Shown piece after piece: positions 15,735 through 24,125 of a DNA stretch of 34,357 bases. A program made the translations under genes and the position numbers. Position 1 is the stretch's first letter. Each line of letters begins with the position of its first letter. The notes beneath the pieces were generated by a model. The model had not been told where the DNA came from and did not search any database. It worked only from the letters and a program-made list of their open reading frames with translations. The DNA is from Deltaproteobacteria bacterium (GTDB lineage Bacteria; Desulfobacterota; Desulfobacteria; Desulfobacterales; UBA11574): positions 1 to 34,357 of the forward strand of contig JAFDEW010000012.1 in the NCBI GenBank assembly GCA_019310125.1. Reading direction: 5' to 3'.

Positions 15735-17163
15735 TAAATTATTACGTATTGTTGAACAGACTGTTACAACCTATGGAATGCTTAAACCGGGAGATTCGGT
15801 TCTTGTCGGTGTATCCGGAGGACCTGATTCAGTCGCCCTTTTTCACCTGCTTCTCACATTCGCACCCCGCTTTTCCCTCAGGTTGGGAGTTGCACATTTA
15901 AATCATTGTCTGCGCCAGAATGATTCAGATAAGGATGCTGAATTTGTTGCATCTCTTGCCGGCAGATTTGACATACCTTTTTATATGCATAAAGCGAATG
16001 TCCGTAACTATCAGCTTAAAAACAAGCTTTCCCTGGAAGAAGCGGCCAGACGCGTTCGATATACCTTTTTAAACAAAGAGGCAGAAAAAAACCGGTTTAA
16101 TAAAATCGCACTCGGTCATCATTTTGATGATAATGCAGAACTTGTATTAATGAATCTTTTTAGAGGAAGCGGTCCACTGGGCATCTCGGGTATTCCTCCG
16201 GTAAGGGACGGAAAAATTATCCGGCCGCTAATACAATCAAATCGTTCCGAAATAATCGCTTTTCTGGATCAAAATGGAATAAAATATATATCTGACGCAT
16301 CTAATAGGGACACAAGATTCCTTAGGAACAGGATACGTCACGATTTAATTCCTCTGTTAAAAACATTTTACAATCCCAAAATCAGCCAAAGCCTGAACCG
16401 CCTTGCCTCAATCATCAGCGCTGAAGAAGAATGGATTGAAAATGTCATTCACCCGCTCTTCGAAAAAGCGACGATCAACATACAGGACGCACAGATTGCC
16501 CTCTCTGTTTCAATCCTGGACCAAATTCATGTGGCGGCACAAAGACGGATAATAAGAAAGGCGATTTCAAAAATAAAAGGTAATTTAAGGCGTATCGGTT
16601 TGTCCCACATAGATTCTGCCATAGACCTTGTGGAATCCGGTCCGGTTTATGGAAATGTTGATTTGCCCGATCGTATCAGAATTCGGCGAAAAGGAGACGT
16701 TCTTCTCTTCTCAAGAGAAAAAAACAACTTGCGTAATTCGGATGCACCATCCGGCAGGGCAGAAATGTTTGCTTTTGAATACCGGATAGAAAAACCCGAA
16801 TCCCTATTTATAAAAGAAATCGGCGCTCATATTAAATTCACCGAAATGAACATAGAAGATCTTCCCGACTTATGCGGGCCTGGACAACATACCGGTTTTT
16901 TTGATAGGGATGAGTTAAGTTTTCCGCTGGTTTTGAGAAATTTTCGGCAGGGTGATCGTTTTACGCCACTGGGTATGACCGGAACACAAAAAATAAAAAA
17001 ATTTTTCATCGACAAAAAAGTTTCCAGAAAAGAACGCATCAGATGTCCCATATTGCTTTGCCGGGAAAAAATAATCTGGGTTGCCGGTTATAGAATAGAT
17101 GAATCTGTAAAAGTGACGCCCACAACCAAAAATGTGCTCTGTGTTGAACTTTCTCTTGCCTAA
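15706..17163 (+). CDS. tilS: tRNA(Ile)-lysidine synthetase
   Basis: Attaches lysine to C34 of the CAU-anticodon isoleucine tRNA, switching it to read AUA. The 485-residue protein has the N-terminal PP-loop SGGPDS (residues 37-42), the family stretches AHLNHCLR, LGHHFDDNAE and FLRNRIRHDLIPLL, a middle helical domain and a C-terminal TilS domain (RNFRQGDRFTPLGMTGTQKIKKFFID..). The ATG at 15706 overlaps the upstream lipoprotein gene; a later ATG at 15778 would leave little room before the PP-loop. A 240-bp spacer holding a dispersed repeat separates it from ftsH. Confidence 0.95.
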   Translation: MPASHKGYNNKLLRIVEQTVTTYGMLKPGDSVLVGVSGGPDSVALFHLLLTFAPRFSLRLGVAHLNHCLRQNDSDKDAEFVASLAGRFDIPFYMHKANVRNYQLKNKLSLEEAARRVRYTFLNKEAEKNRFNKIALGHHFDDNAELVLMNLFRGSGPLGISGIPPVRDGKIIRPLIQSNRSEIIAFLDQNGIKYISDASNRDTRFLRNRIRHDLIPLLKTFYNPKISQSLNRLASIISAEEEWIENVIHPLFEKATINIQDAQIALSVSILDQIHVAAQRRIIRKAISKIKGNLRRIGLSHIDSAIDLVESGPVYGNVDLPDRIRIRRKGDVLLFSREKNNLRNSDAPSGRAEMFAFEYRIEKPESLFIKEIGAHIKFTEMNIEDLPDLCGPGQHTGFFDRDELSFPLVLRNFRQGDRFTPLGMTGTQKIKKFFIDKKVSRKERIRCPILLCREKIIWVAGYRIDESVKVTPTTKNVLCVELSLA

Positions 17164-17196
17164 TTAGCAATAATGATTAATATAATTCTATAACTC

Positions 17197-17377
17197 GTGC
17201 GCATCCATAAATGAGGATTTTTGTTCAAGATCAAGGCATGCGAAAAAAATAACCGCAGGCATATATTTGATATTCCGAGGATTATTTTTTGAGCATAACC
17301 CCAGAGAAATAGGCTCCGCATTTCACAGGGCAGGCGCAGAGATTGGGCAAAAAGGCCATTTATGGCGGACACTAACT
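17197..17377 (+). repeat. Palindrome-bounded core repeat between tilS and ftsH (family copy 3)
   Basis: The ends pair as GTGCGCATCCATAAATG (17197-17213) against the complement of CATTTATGGCGGACAC (17357-17372), with 9 bp perfect and one gap. The interior follows the same order as the copy at 8864-9005: ATCAAGG, a GCGAAAA run, AACCGCAGG, GAGGATTA, TTGAGC and an identical CGCAGAGATTGGGCAAAA (17335-17352), plus about 35 extra bases before that last block. TAACT flanks the unit on both sides (17191-17195, 17373-17377). The element occupies most of the tilS-ftsH spacer. Confidence 0.75.
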
Positions 17378-17403
17378 AATCATTTTACAGGGAGTTAAGA
17401 CTT

Positions 17404-19314
17404 TTGAATCCTTTTTATAAAAATTTGGCTTTATGGATAGTCATCACACTGATGATGATCATGCTTTATAATCTTTTCAATCAACAGCAATTAGCCGAGA
17501 CAAATATAAGCTATACTGAATTTCTAACCATGGTGGATAATGGGAATATTTCCGATGTGGTTATCCAGGGGCAGGAACTCTTTCTCACGGATGTAAACCA
17601 CAATCGTTTCAAGCTATATGCACCACAGGACACCGATCTTATCAAGATCCTCCGGCAAAAAGGGGTGACCATTAGCGCCAAACCGGAATCCGATTCTCCC
17701 TGGTATATGAATGTTCTGGTTTCATGGTTTCCGATGATTGTATTAATCGGCGTATGGATCTTTTTTATGCGTCAAATGCAGGCCGGAGGCGGTAAGGCCA
17801 TGTCTTTTGGCAAAAGCCGGGCACGCCTGCAATCTGACCAGATGAAGAAAGTCACTTTTGAAGACGTTGCCGGAATCGATGAGGCCAAAGAAGAACTCGG
17901 TGAAATAATAGATTTTCTCAGAGAACCGAAGAAATTTACGCGTCTCGGCGGAAGGATACCCAAAGGTGTTCTTCTTATGGGATCACCCGGTACGGGAAAA
18001 ACCCTTTTGGCCCGCGCGATTGCAGGTGAAGCCGACGTTCCGTTTTTTAATATCAGCGGCTCGGATTTTGTGGAAATGTTTGTCGGCGTTGGAGCGTCAC
18101 GGGTTAGAGATCTGTTTGTCCAGGGTAAAAAGAATGCGCCCTGTATTATTTTCATTGATGAAATTGATGCGGTTGGAAGACACAGGGGAGCTGGACTCGG
18201 TGGCGGACATGACGAAAGAGAACAGACATTAAACCAGCTCCTGGTAGAAATGGACGGTTTTGAGTCAAACGAAGGGGTTATCCTTATTTCCGCCACAAAC
18301 CGGCCTGATGTGCTCGATCCGGCTCTTTTGAGACCCGGTCGTTTTGATCGTCAGGTTGTTGTTCCCCTGCCGGATATTTTAGGCCGTGAAAAGATTCTTA
18401 AAGTTCATATGAAAAAAACGCCGGCAGCAACCGATGTAAACCTTGTCACACTGGCAAAAGGAACTCCCGGTTTTTCCGGCGCTGATCTGGAAAATCTTGT
18501 GAACGAAGCGGCGTTGCTTGGCGCTAAAAGAAATAAAGAAAAAGTTGACATGTTTGACCTGGAGGACGCCAAAGACAAGGTCTATATGGGATTGGAACGT
18601 AAATCAAAAGTCGTCAGGGAAGAAGACAGAAAAACCACGGCATATCACGAAGCAGGACATGCCCTTGTCGCCCGCTTTCTTCCCAATACGGATGCCGTCA
18701 ACAAGATAACCATTATTCCGCGGGGACGTGCCGCCGGTATTACCTGGTTCTTGCCCGAAGAGAGCGATTTTAAATATAAAGATCAGCTTGAAAGTGAATT
18801 GTCGGTTGCCTTTGGCGGACGAGTGGCCGAAGAAATTATTTTTAACCGCATCAGTACCGGCGCCGCCAACGATATCAAACAGGCAACCGACATCGCCCAG
18901 AAAATGATACGAAACTGGGGTATGAGTGAAGAGTTAAGTCCGCTTTCTTTTGCCAAAGATGACGAGCATGTTTTCCTGGGACGCGAAATAGCACAGCACA
19001 GGGATTACTCTGAAGAAACGGCACGGAAAATTGACCAAGAAATAAATAATCTTATTAAAAAAGCTTACAATCGCGCAAAAAAGACCTTGAATGAAAATTT
19101 GGATATTCTTCATGCTCTGGCGGACCGTCTGCTAGAAAAAGAGACGGTTATGGGAAAGGAGCTTGATGAACTCATACTTTCCATGAAACCCGGATTTGAT
19201 TTTCCATCAAAGACGTCTGTGGACGAAAAAACTGATGAAAACGTTCAGGTCGAAAATGAAGAAGATACAGCAGAAATCAAAACCGAAACCGAAAGCGAGC
19301 AACCCTCATCTTAG
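17404..19314 (+). CDS. ftsH: ATP-dependent zinc metalloprotease FtsH
   Basis: Membrane-bound AAA+ protease that degrades misfolded membrane proteins and regulators. The 636-residue protein has two N-terminal membrane helices (about 8-25 and 104-122) around a periplasmic domain. The AAA domain has Walker A GSPGTGKT (193-200), Walker B IIFIDE (249-254) and the second-region-of-homology arginines in RPGRFDRQV. The zinc-protease motif HEAGH is at 415-419. A charged, Glu-rich tail ends the protein. The start is a TTG at 17404, supported by GGAG nine bases upstream and by the conserved N-terminus [10 protein letters not shown]. It begins the ftsH-folP-ybbR-coaX stretch. Confidence 0.98.
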   Translation: MNPFYKNLALWIVITLMMIMLYNLFNQQQLAETNISYTEFLTMVDNGNISDVVIQGQELFLTDVNHNRFKLYAPQDTDLIKILRQKGVTISAKPESDSPWYMNVLVSWFPMIVLIGVWIFFMRQMQAGGGKAMSFGKSRARLQSDQMKKVTFEDVAGIDEAKEELGEIIDFLREPKKFTRLGGRIPKGVLLMGSPGTGKTLLARAIAGEADVPFFNISGSDFVEMFVGVGASRVRDLFVQGKKNAPCIIFIDEIDAVGRHRGAGLGGGHDEREQTLNQLLVEMDGFESNEGVILISATNRPDVLDPALLRPGRFDRQVVVPLPDILGREKILKVHMKKTPAATDVNLVTLAKGTPGFSGADLENLVNEAALLGAKRNKEKVDMFDLEDAKDKVYMGLERKSKVVREEDRKTTAYHEAGHALVARFLPNTDAVNKITIIPRGRAAGITWFLPEESDFKYKDQLESELSVAFGGRVAEEIIFNRISTGAANDIKQATDIAQKMIRNWGMSEELSPLSFAKDDEHVFLGREIAQHRDYSEETARKIDQEINNLIKKAYNRAKKTLNENLDILHALADRLLEKETVMGKELDELILSMKPGFDFPSKTSVDEKTDENVQVENEEDTAEIKTETESEQPSS

Positions 19315-19341
19315 TTCCTTAAAATTGAATTTTGTACATTT

Positions 19342-19434
19342 AATGGCAAAATATTTTTACCGATACAATTTTTTTATTTTAAAATAATTGAAGATTTTCG
19401 ATTGAAGATTGAATATTTAAAGAATTTTGCCATT
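19342..19434. repeat. 11-bp inverted repeat in the ftsH-folP spacer
   Basis: AATGGCAAAAT (19342-19352) is repeated inverted at 19424-19434. Between them lie direct ATTGAAGATT units (19387-19396, 19401-19410). The 211-bp spacer has no terminator that I can identify. Confidence 0.5.
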
Positions 19435-19525
19435 TTTATATGGAGAGATGGAGCGAAGCGCCCAAGAAATTGTTTATTGACGATTGCCTATAGAAATTCC
19501 GATACGTTTCACTTAACAAGCACAG

Positions 19526-20392
19526 ATGAAAACTTATAACATTGCATGGGGCAAACACAGGTTGGTTCTGGGTAAGCGTACCTGTATCGTGGGTATCTTG
19601 AATGTTACGCCGGATTCATTTTCAGATGGCGGGGAATTTTTCACATTAGATGACGCCGTGGCTCAAGGCCAAAAACTTTTTGAAGACGGGGCTGACATAC
19701 TTGATATCGGCGGGGAATCCACACGTCCCTTTTCTGATGTGGTATCTGTCGAAGAAGAAATCCGGCGGGTTATACCTGTTATTGAAAACCTTGCAGCACG
19801 TATTTCTATTCCCATTTCCATTGATACAACTAAGGCCGGTGTTGCCAGAAGGGCTATTCAAGCCGGCGCCTCCATTATAAATGATGTTTCAGCATTGCGT
19901 CTTGATCGCGGCCTCGCAGATGTTGCAGCAGAATACGACGTTCCGGTAATTTTGATGCATATGCTTGGAACCCCAAAAACCATGCAGACGGATCCTGTTT
20001 ATGATGATCTTATAAAAGAAATCAAAGGATTTCTAAAAAACGCCGTCGATTATGCTCAAAGCAAAGGAATCTCAAAATCAAAAATCATCATCGATCCGGG
20101 AATCGGTTTCGGGAAAACTGTTGAACATAATCTTTTATTAATTAAACACCTGTATGAATTTAAAACATTGGATGTTCCTATTCTGATCGGACTTTCCAGA
20201 AAAGCCTTTATACGAAAGATCCTTAAAGATACGACCGTTAAAGATATTAACCCCGACCTGCCTGTAGTGGAAACCGGGACTCAGGCTTCAGTTGCCGCCG
20301 CGGTTTTGAACGGCGCCCACATGGTCAGAGTCCACAATGTGGCCAATACACGGACAACCTTAAAAATCATTGATGCCATTAATAATGTGTAA
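19526..20392 (+). CDS. folP: Dihydropteroate synthase
   Basis: Joins p-aminobenzoate to dihydropterin pyrophosphate in folate synthesis. The 288-residue TIM-barrel protein has all expected motifs: GILNVTPDSFSDGG near residue 24, DIGGESTRPF, PISIDTTKA, IINDVSAL, VILMHMLGTPKTMQ, IIIDPGIGFGKT and GLSRKAFI (with the Arg/Lys that bind substrate). The C-terminus has RVHNV. The ATG at 19526 gives a short conserved lead-in to the first strand. In many deltaproteobacteria folP sits between ftsH and a diadenylate cyclase gene; here the next gene is a YbbR-domain protein 52 bp on, with no cyclase between. Confidence 0.97.
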   Translation: MKTYNIAWGKHRLVLGKRTCIVGILNVTPDSFSDGGEFFTLDDAVAQGQKLFEDGADILDIGGESTRPFSDVVSVEEEIRRVIPVIENLAARISIPISIDTTKAGVARRAIQAGASIINDVSALRLDRGLADVAAEYDVPVILMHMLGTPKTMQTDPVYDDLIKEIKGFLKNAVDYAQSKGISKSKIIIDPGIGFGKTVEHNLLLIKHLYEFKTLDVPILIGLSRKAFIRKILKDTTVKDINPDLPVVETGTQASVAAAVLNGAHMVRVHNVANTRTTLKIIDAINNV

Positions 20393-20444
20393 AACAGTTA
20401 ATGGTAAAACGGTTTGGCTTTTTGAAAATAGTGTTGCTTCAGGT

Positions 20445-21389
20445 ATGAATACCCATAGTCACTTATCTATGTTACATTTACGGAATTTAAAACGGTCTGT
20501 TCTGTGTTTTTTACTTGTGGTTTGCTTGTTTTTCACGGGCTCCTGCTCGTCATTACAAGAAACCGTAATTTTTATTCCGGTTGATTCCGGTCAAATTCCT
20601 GCAGGACTGACAATAACCGGTCCGTCGTTAAAAGGGATAGAGATCTACGTACGCGGCCCGAAATCGTCAGTTAGAATCCTTTCTGACCTGAAGATGCGAT
20701 ATGTGCTTGATTTATCCGGAGTTCATACCGGCATTAACTCCATCCCCATAAAAAAAGACCGTATCATCCTTCCTGAAGGGATATCCATTGTCAAAATAAA
20801 CCCAATGTTTTTGACCGTAACCATCGAAAATAAAATTAAAAAAGAGTTGCCGGTTAAAAGTTTATTTTCCGGAAAACCCGCTACAGGATTCACCGTTTCA
20901 GGCGCCGTTGCCAAACCATCATCGGTTATTCTGCAAGGACCCGAAAGCATCCTTGGCCCCATGGATAAGGTGCTGACAAAATCGATTGAGATTAAAGGGC
21001 TGTCAGAATCTTTTAAAAAAGAAGTCGCTCTGGACCTTGTTGAAGATCTTGAGATCATTTCTCCTTCGGAGATTATTTTTGCTGAAATATCCATTGAAGA
21101 AAAAATTGTTACCCAAAAATTTTCTGATATTCAGGTTGAGGGCAAAAACAGTCCGTTCAGTTACCTGATTACGCCGCCGGCAATAAATATTGAAGTTAAA
21201 GGACCTCTTAATATTATTGAAAAGCTTTATACCGAAAAATGGATTGCCGTGTATGTCGATCTTAAAGGGTTACCCCCCGGGACTTATGTTAAAAGGGCAA
21301 CCATAACGTTACCTGTTAAAACCGCTCTTATTGGCGTAACACCCGAAATGTTCACCATTAAAATAAGCTCAAATCTTAATAAAAAATGA
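20445..21389 (+). CDS. YbbR-domain (CdaR-like) putative lipoprotein
   Basis: A 314-residue exported protein made of tandem YbbR-like beta domains, recognisable by repeats such as PVKSLFSGKPATGFTVSG followed by PSSVILQGPESIL, and SFSYLITPP-type strands. CdaR, the best-known YbbR protein, regulates the membrane diadenylate cyclase CdaA. Unusually, the N-terminus has a hydrophobic stretch ending TGSC (C34), a lipobox, rather than a plain membrane anchor. No cdaA neighbour is present. The start is uncertain: ATGs at 20370, 20445 and 20469 are in frame, none with a strong ribosome site; the first would overlap folP. It overlaps by 4 bp an alternative upstream start of coaX. Confidence 0.82.
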   Translation: MNTHSHLSMLHLRNLKRSVLCFLLVVCLFFTGSCSSLQETVIFIPVDSGQIPAGLTITGPSLKGIEIYVRGPKSSVRILSDLKMRYVLDLSGVHTGINSIPIKKDRIILPEGISIVKINPMFLTVTIENKIKKELPVKSLFSGKPATGFTVSGAVAKPSSVILQGPESILGPMDKVLTKSIEIKGLSESFKKEVALDLVEDLEIISPSEIIFAEISIEEKIVTQKFSDIQVEGKNSPFSYLITPPAINIEVKGPLNIIEKLYTEKWIAVYVDLKGLPPGTYVKRATITLPVKTALIGVTPEMFTIKISSNLNKK

Positions 21390-21424
21390 TCTTGGGAGCT
21401 TGGCCCCAAAAGGAAATTCTACCT

Positions 21425-22192
21425 ATGCTTCTTGTTATCGATATTGGAAATACCAACACGGTCATCGGTGTTTACGACGGCAGGAATCTTGTTAAGGACT
21501 GGCGGATACGAACGGAAAGACGTACAACAGAAGATGAGTTTAACATCCTTGCCTCCAATCTTTTTTCCGAAGGTAATATCAGTTCCAAAAAAATCGACAA
21601 GACGATTATCTCCTGTGTGGTCCCCCCTATGGTAACCATTCTCGATTCTTTCTGTCGCAAATACTTGGGACACGCGCCCCACTGGGTCGATGCCATGTCA
21701 GCTGGTTCAACTCTGCCGATTCGTTACAAAAATCCATCAGAAGTCGGGGCAGACAGAATCGTTAATGCGGTCGCGGCATTTCAAAAATACCAAACCAGTC
21801 TTGTTGTTATAGATTTCGGGACAGCTACAACCTTTGATGCGATTTCGGAACAGGGGGAATATCTAGGCGGCGCAATCAGTCCCGGGATCATGATTGCTTC
21901 TGAAGCCCTGTTCATGAAAGCATCCAAACTTCCCAGGGTCGAAATCTTTATTCCCCCTGAAAGCGTCATCGGCAAAGATACCGCAAGCAGTATTAAATCT
22001 GGAATTATTTTCGGATATGCAGGACTTGTGGATGGAATGGTTCGGCGCATGAAAATCGAAATGCATACAACCCCAAGAGTAATCGCAACAGGCGGTCTGG
22101 CGGAACTTATGTATCAAGTGTCAGAAACCATTGAGGTTGTTGAACCGGCCTTGACCCTGGAAGGATTACGGATTATCAGCAATAGTTTGTAA
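21425..22192 (+). CDS. coaX: Type III pantothenate kinase
   Basis: First step of coenzyme A synthesis: phosphorylation of pantothenate. The 255-residue ASKHA-fold protein begins LLVIDIGNTNTVIGVYDG, the phosphate-binding motif, and has NPSEVGADRIVNAVAAF, VIDFGTATTFDAI and GGAISPGI, all typical of CoaX. The ATG at 21425 (MLLVIDIGN) matches the family start and follows AAAGGA; an earlier in-frame ATG at 21386 adds 13 atypical residues. The gene's last 27 bp overlap the convergent MBL-fold gene, so the two transcripts have complementary 3' ends. Confidence 0.97.
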   Translation: MLLVIDIGNTNTVIGVYDGRNLVKDWRIRTERRTTEDEFNILASNLFSEGNISSKKIDKTIISCVVPPMVTILDSFCRKYLGHAPHWVDAMSAGSTLPIRYKNPSEVGADRIVNAVAAFQKYQTSLVVIDFGTATTFDAISEQGEYLGGAISPGIMIASEALFMKASKLPRVEIFIPPESVIGKDTASSIKSGIIFGYAGLVDGMVRRMKIEMHTTPRVIATGGLAELMYQVSETIEVVEPALTLEGLRIISNSL

Positions 22193-23086
22193 ATAGCCTG
22201 TAAATCCTTTTATGCTGTTTTTCAGAAATCCTCTCTCCCTATGTTTTACCGCCTCGTCCATATGAAAAAACCCTTTAAGAAAAGGATCTTGCTTTAACAG
22301 CCGCTGCAAAGATCCGTTAAGGAAATCTTCGTCCTCAGCTTCACTGAAATGAACCATCTGATCCTCGATAATGTTTTTCCAGAACAAAAGTTGCTCACGG
22401 TGTGTTTTCAACATATCCAATGCATTTTTGTTAATGCCGAAATGTCCGTAACATATGACTGAGGGATCTTGGGCAATCAGAGCATCGATGCTCTTGATTG
22501 AGGTCTCCAGAAAAAAGCGGGGCGGTGTAGCAGGTCTAAGATAAAAGTCGTCGCCGAATATGTCGAGATAAACCCCCGCGGCCTCTCCCGCAAAAAGGTA
22601 TGGACCCAAAAGGTAGCTCACATGATGCGGAGCATGCCCGGGCGTCAGGATCGGTATAACGTTATCGTCTTGATATCGGGCGGCATTGTAAAGCAAATTC
22701 CGTGAAACCGGCTTAAACGGTCCATAGGCTTGTGCCGTTTGACCGAGGGTTTTGAGACTCCCTTCCCATAGACGTGACGGATCTGCAAGGTGCTGGATGC
22801 CTTTTTCGTGACAGATAATGGGAACGTCGGGAAAAGACTCGGCCAGATCTCCCGCGCCTCCGGCGTGATCAATATGGATGTGGGTCAATAGAATGGCGTC
22901 AAGATGCCGTATCCCTAAGCCTTCTAAAGATTTCAAAAGCACGGGAACGGTGGCGGCAGGTCCTACATCCACTAAAAAGGTTTTTTTGCCTTTGTAGATC
23001 CAGGACCCTATGAACGATGTAAATCCGGGAAGATTCTGGTCAAGAGGAATAAGATAAAGTTCGGGGGCAATCTCAACTATTTTCAT
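22166..23086 (-). CDS. MBL-fold metallo-hydrolase
   Basis: A 306-residue metallo-beta-lactamase-fold protein. The di-metal site is intact: HIHIDH, a later His in LTPGHAPHH, an Asp-like position in LFAGEAAGVY, and a C-terminal His in CYGHFG. Most single-domain members of this type are thioesterase- or glyoxalase II-like hydrolases, and the substrate here is not predictable. A helical extension of roughly 90 residues follows the last metal ligand. Its end overlaps coaX by 27 bp on the opposite strand. It trails the pil gene run on the minus strand after a 48-aa gene, but a functional link is not evident. Confidence 0.9.
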   Translation of the reverse strand: MKIVEIAPELYLIPLDQNLPGFTSFIGSWIYKGKKTFLVDVGPAATVPVLLKSLEGLGIRHLDAILLTHIHIDHAGGAGDLAESFPDVPIICHEKGIQHLADPSRLWEGSLKTLGQTAQAYGPFKPVSRNLLYNAARYQDDNVIPILTPGHAPHHVSYLLGPYLFAGEAAGVYLDIFGDDFYLRPATPPRFFLETSIKSIDALIAQDPSVICYGHFGINKNALDMLKTHREQLLFWKNIIEDQMVHFSEAEDEDFLNGSLQRLLKQDPFLKGFFHMDEAVKHRERGFLKNSIKGFTGYLQTIADNP

Positions 23087-23197
23087 TTTATGCGAACGGT
23101 TACTTGTATAAGTTCAACCAGGTTATATTTTATTATCAGTTGGCGGGTGAACATAACCATTTAATGCACCAGAACTTATTAGAAAATTACCTTATTT

Positions 23198-23344
23198 CTA
23201 TTCAAGCCCCATTTTTGCTTCAAGTTTTTTAATCTGCAAAAGGATGTCGCCCTTTTCCTTCTCACCAAGGCCTTCGTGCTGTAAGCGACGCTTGAGGTTC
23301 AACAGAATCATTTCAATACGATACTCGGCACACGTATATTCCAT
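23198..23344 (-). CDS. 48-aa charged helical protein, unrecognised
   Basis: A 48-codon frame starting at 23344 and ending with TAG at 23198. The translation starts MEYTCAEYRIEMILLNLKRR and continues as a Glu/Lys-rich segment with heptad-like leucines (ILLQIKKLEAKMG), so an alpha-helical hairpin or coiled coil is likely. There is no membrane segment. The ribosome site is weak. It lies between the MBL-fold gene and the zinc-ribbon/receiver gene on the same strand, with only 34 bp to the latter. The protein-like composition and position in a co-directional run support it; absence of a good Shine-Dalgarno lowers confidence. Confidence 0.6.
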   Translation of the reverse strand: MEYTCAEYRIEMILLNLKRRLQHEGLGEKEKGDILLQIKKLEAKMGLE

Positions 23345-23378
23345 GGTCTTTACGTTTAAAATAGACAATTAAAAAAGT

Positions 23379-24071
23379 TCAGATCCTGCCGGTCTTGATC
23401 AGTGACTCCTTAAAAACACGGTAGAAGGCTTTATTGTCGGCGAGACCTCGTCTCAGGATTTTTTCAATTTCATTGATGTTTTTCAGGTTAATAATGAGGT
23501 TAACGCTCTTGTTAAAGGCCGTCATATTGTCCATGGTACGAAAGCGAGTGGTTATAAGAGCCAGGAAGATATTTCGCCGGATGGACATATTGAGACGATC
23601 CAGGTATTTGAGAACACTGTTCATATCAGGATCCCTGGTGCCGAAACTCTCGTTTAGCACCACCATGTCGAAAACATGGAATCGCATCTGCTTTAGAGTA
23701 TCTTTATATGTCTGCGGCGCCGTGGTATGATATCCCATGTTATACAGAACCGTTATGATTTTTGACCGGATGGCCGGATCCGGTTCGCATAAAAGGGCCG
23801 TTTCCACGCCTTGTTCAACAAAATCAAAAGGTTTTTCCGAAGCGTCGTAAGCGCTGGAATCGACCTCCTCAATGATGGTTTTATTTCGTACAGGTTTTGG
23901 TTTGGCAGACGGGGCCGCCTTCTCTTTGGCTGACAAAGAAATATCAGCACGGGGATCAACGGTAACTTTGTTGCTACACTTGGGGCAGATTACAGAGAAT
24001 GCCTGTCCCTTGGGTACTTTTTGGCTCGGAATTTGAAACTTGCTCTGACATTTTTCGCATACCACATTCAT
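23379..24071 (-). CDS. MJ0042 zinc-ribbon / degenerate receiver-domain protein
   Basis: A 230-residue protein. The N-terminus is a zinc ribbon of the MJ0042 type: CEKCQSKFQIP followed by VICPKCSNKVTVD, two CXXC pairs. A low-complexity linker (about 45-85) leads to a receiver-like domain beginning ETALLCEPDPAIRSKI. The usual phospho-acceptor Asp position reads Asn in FDMVVLNESF, so phosphorylation is unlikely. The ATG at 24071 follows AAGGAAAG; a longer start adds 13 residues of no family character. It is 54 bp downstream of the pilU-like gene on the same strand, so it is probably co-transcribed with pilT/pilU and may regulate twitching; that is inference. Confidence 0.85.
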   Translation of the reverse strand: MNVVCEKCQSKFQIPSQKVPKGQAFSVICPKCSNKVTVDPRADISLSAKEKAAPSAKPKPVRNKTIIEEVDSSAYDASEKPFDFVEQGVETALLCEPDPAIRSKIITVLYNMGYHTTAPQTYKDTLKQMRFHVFDMVVLNESFGTRDPDMNSVLKYLDRLNMSIRRNIFLALITTRFRTMDNMTAFNKSVNLIINLKNINEIEKILRRGLADNKAFYRVFKESLIKTGRI

Positions 24072-24125
24072 GATGCTTTCCTTTTTGGGCGTTCCGTGGA
24101 CAAAGGCCAAAATGTCAGTCCACGG

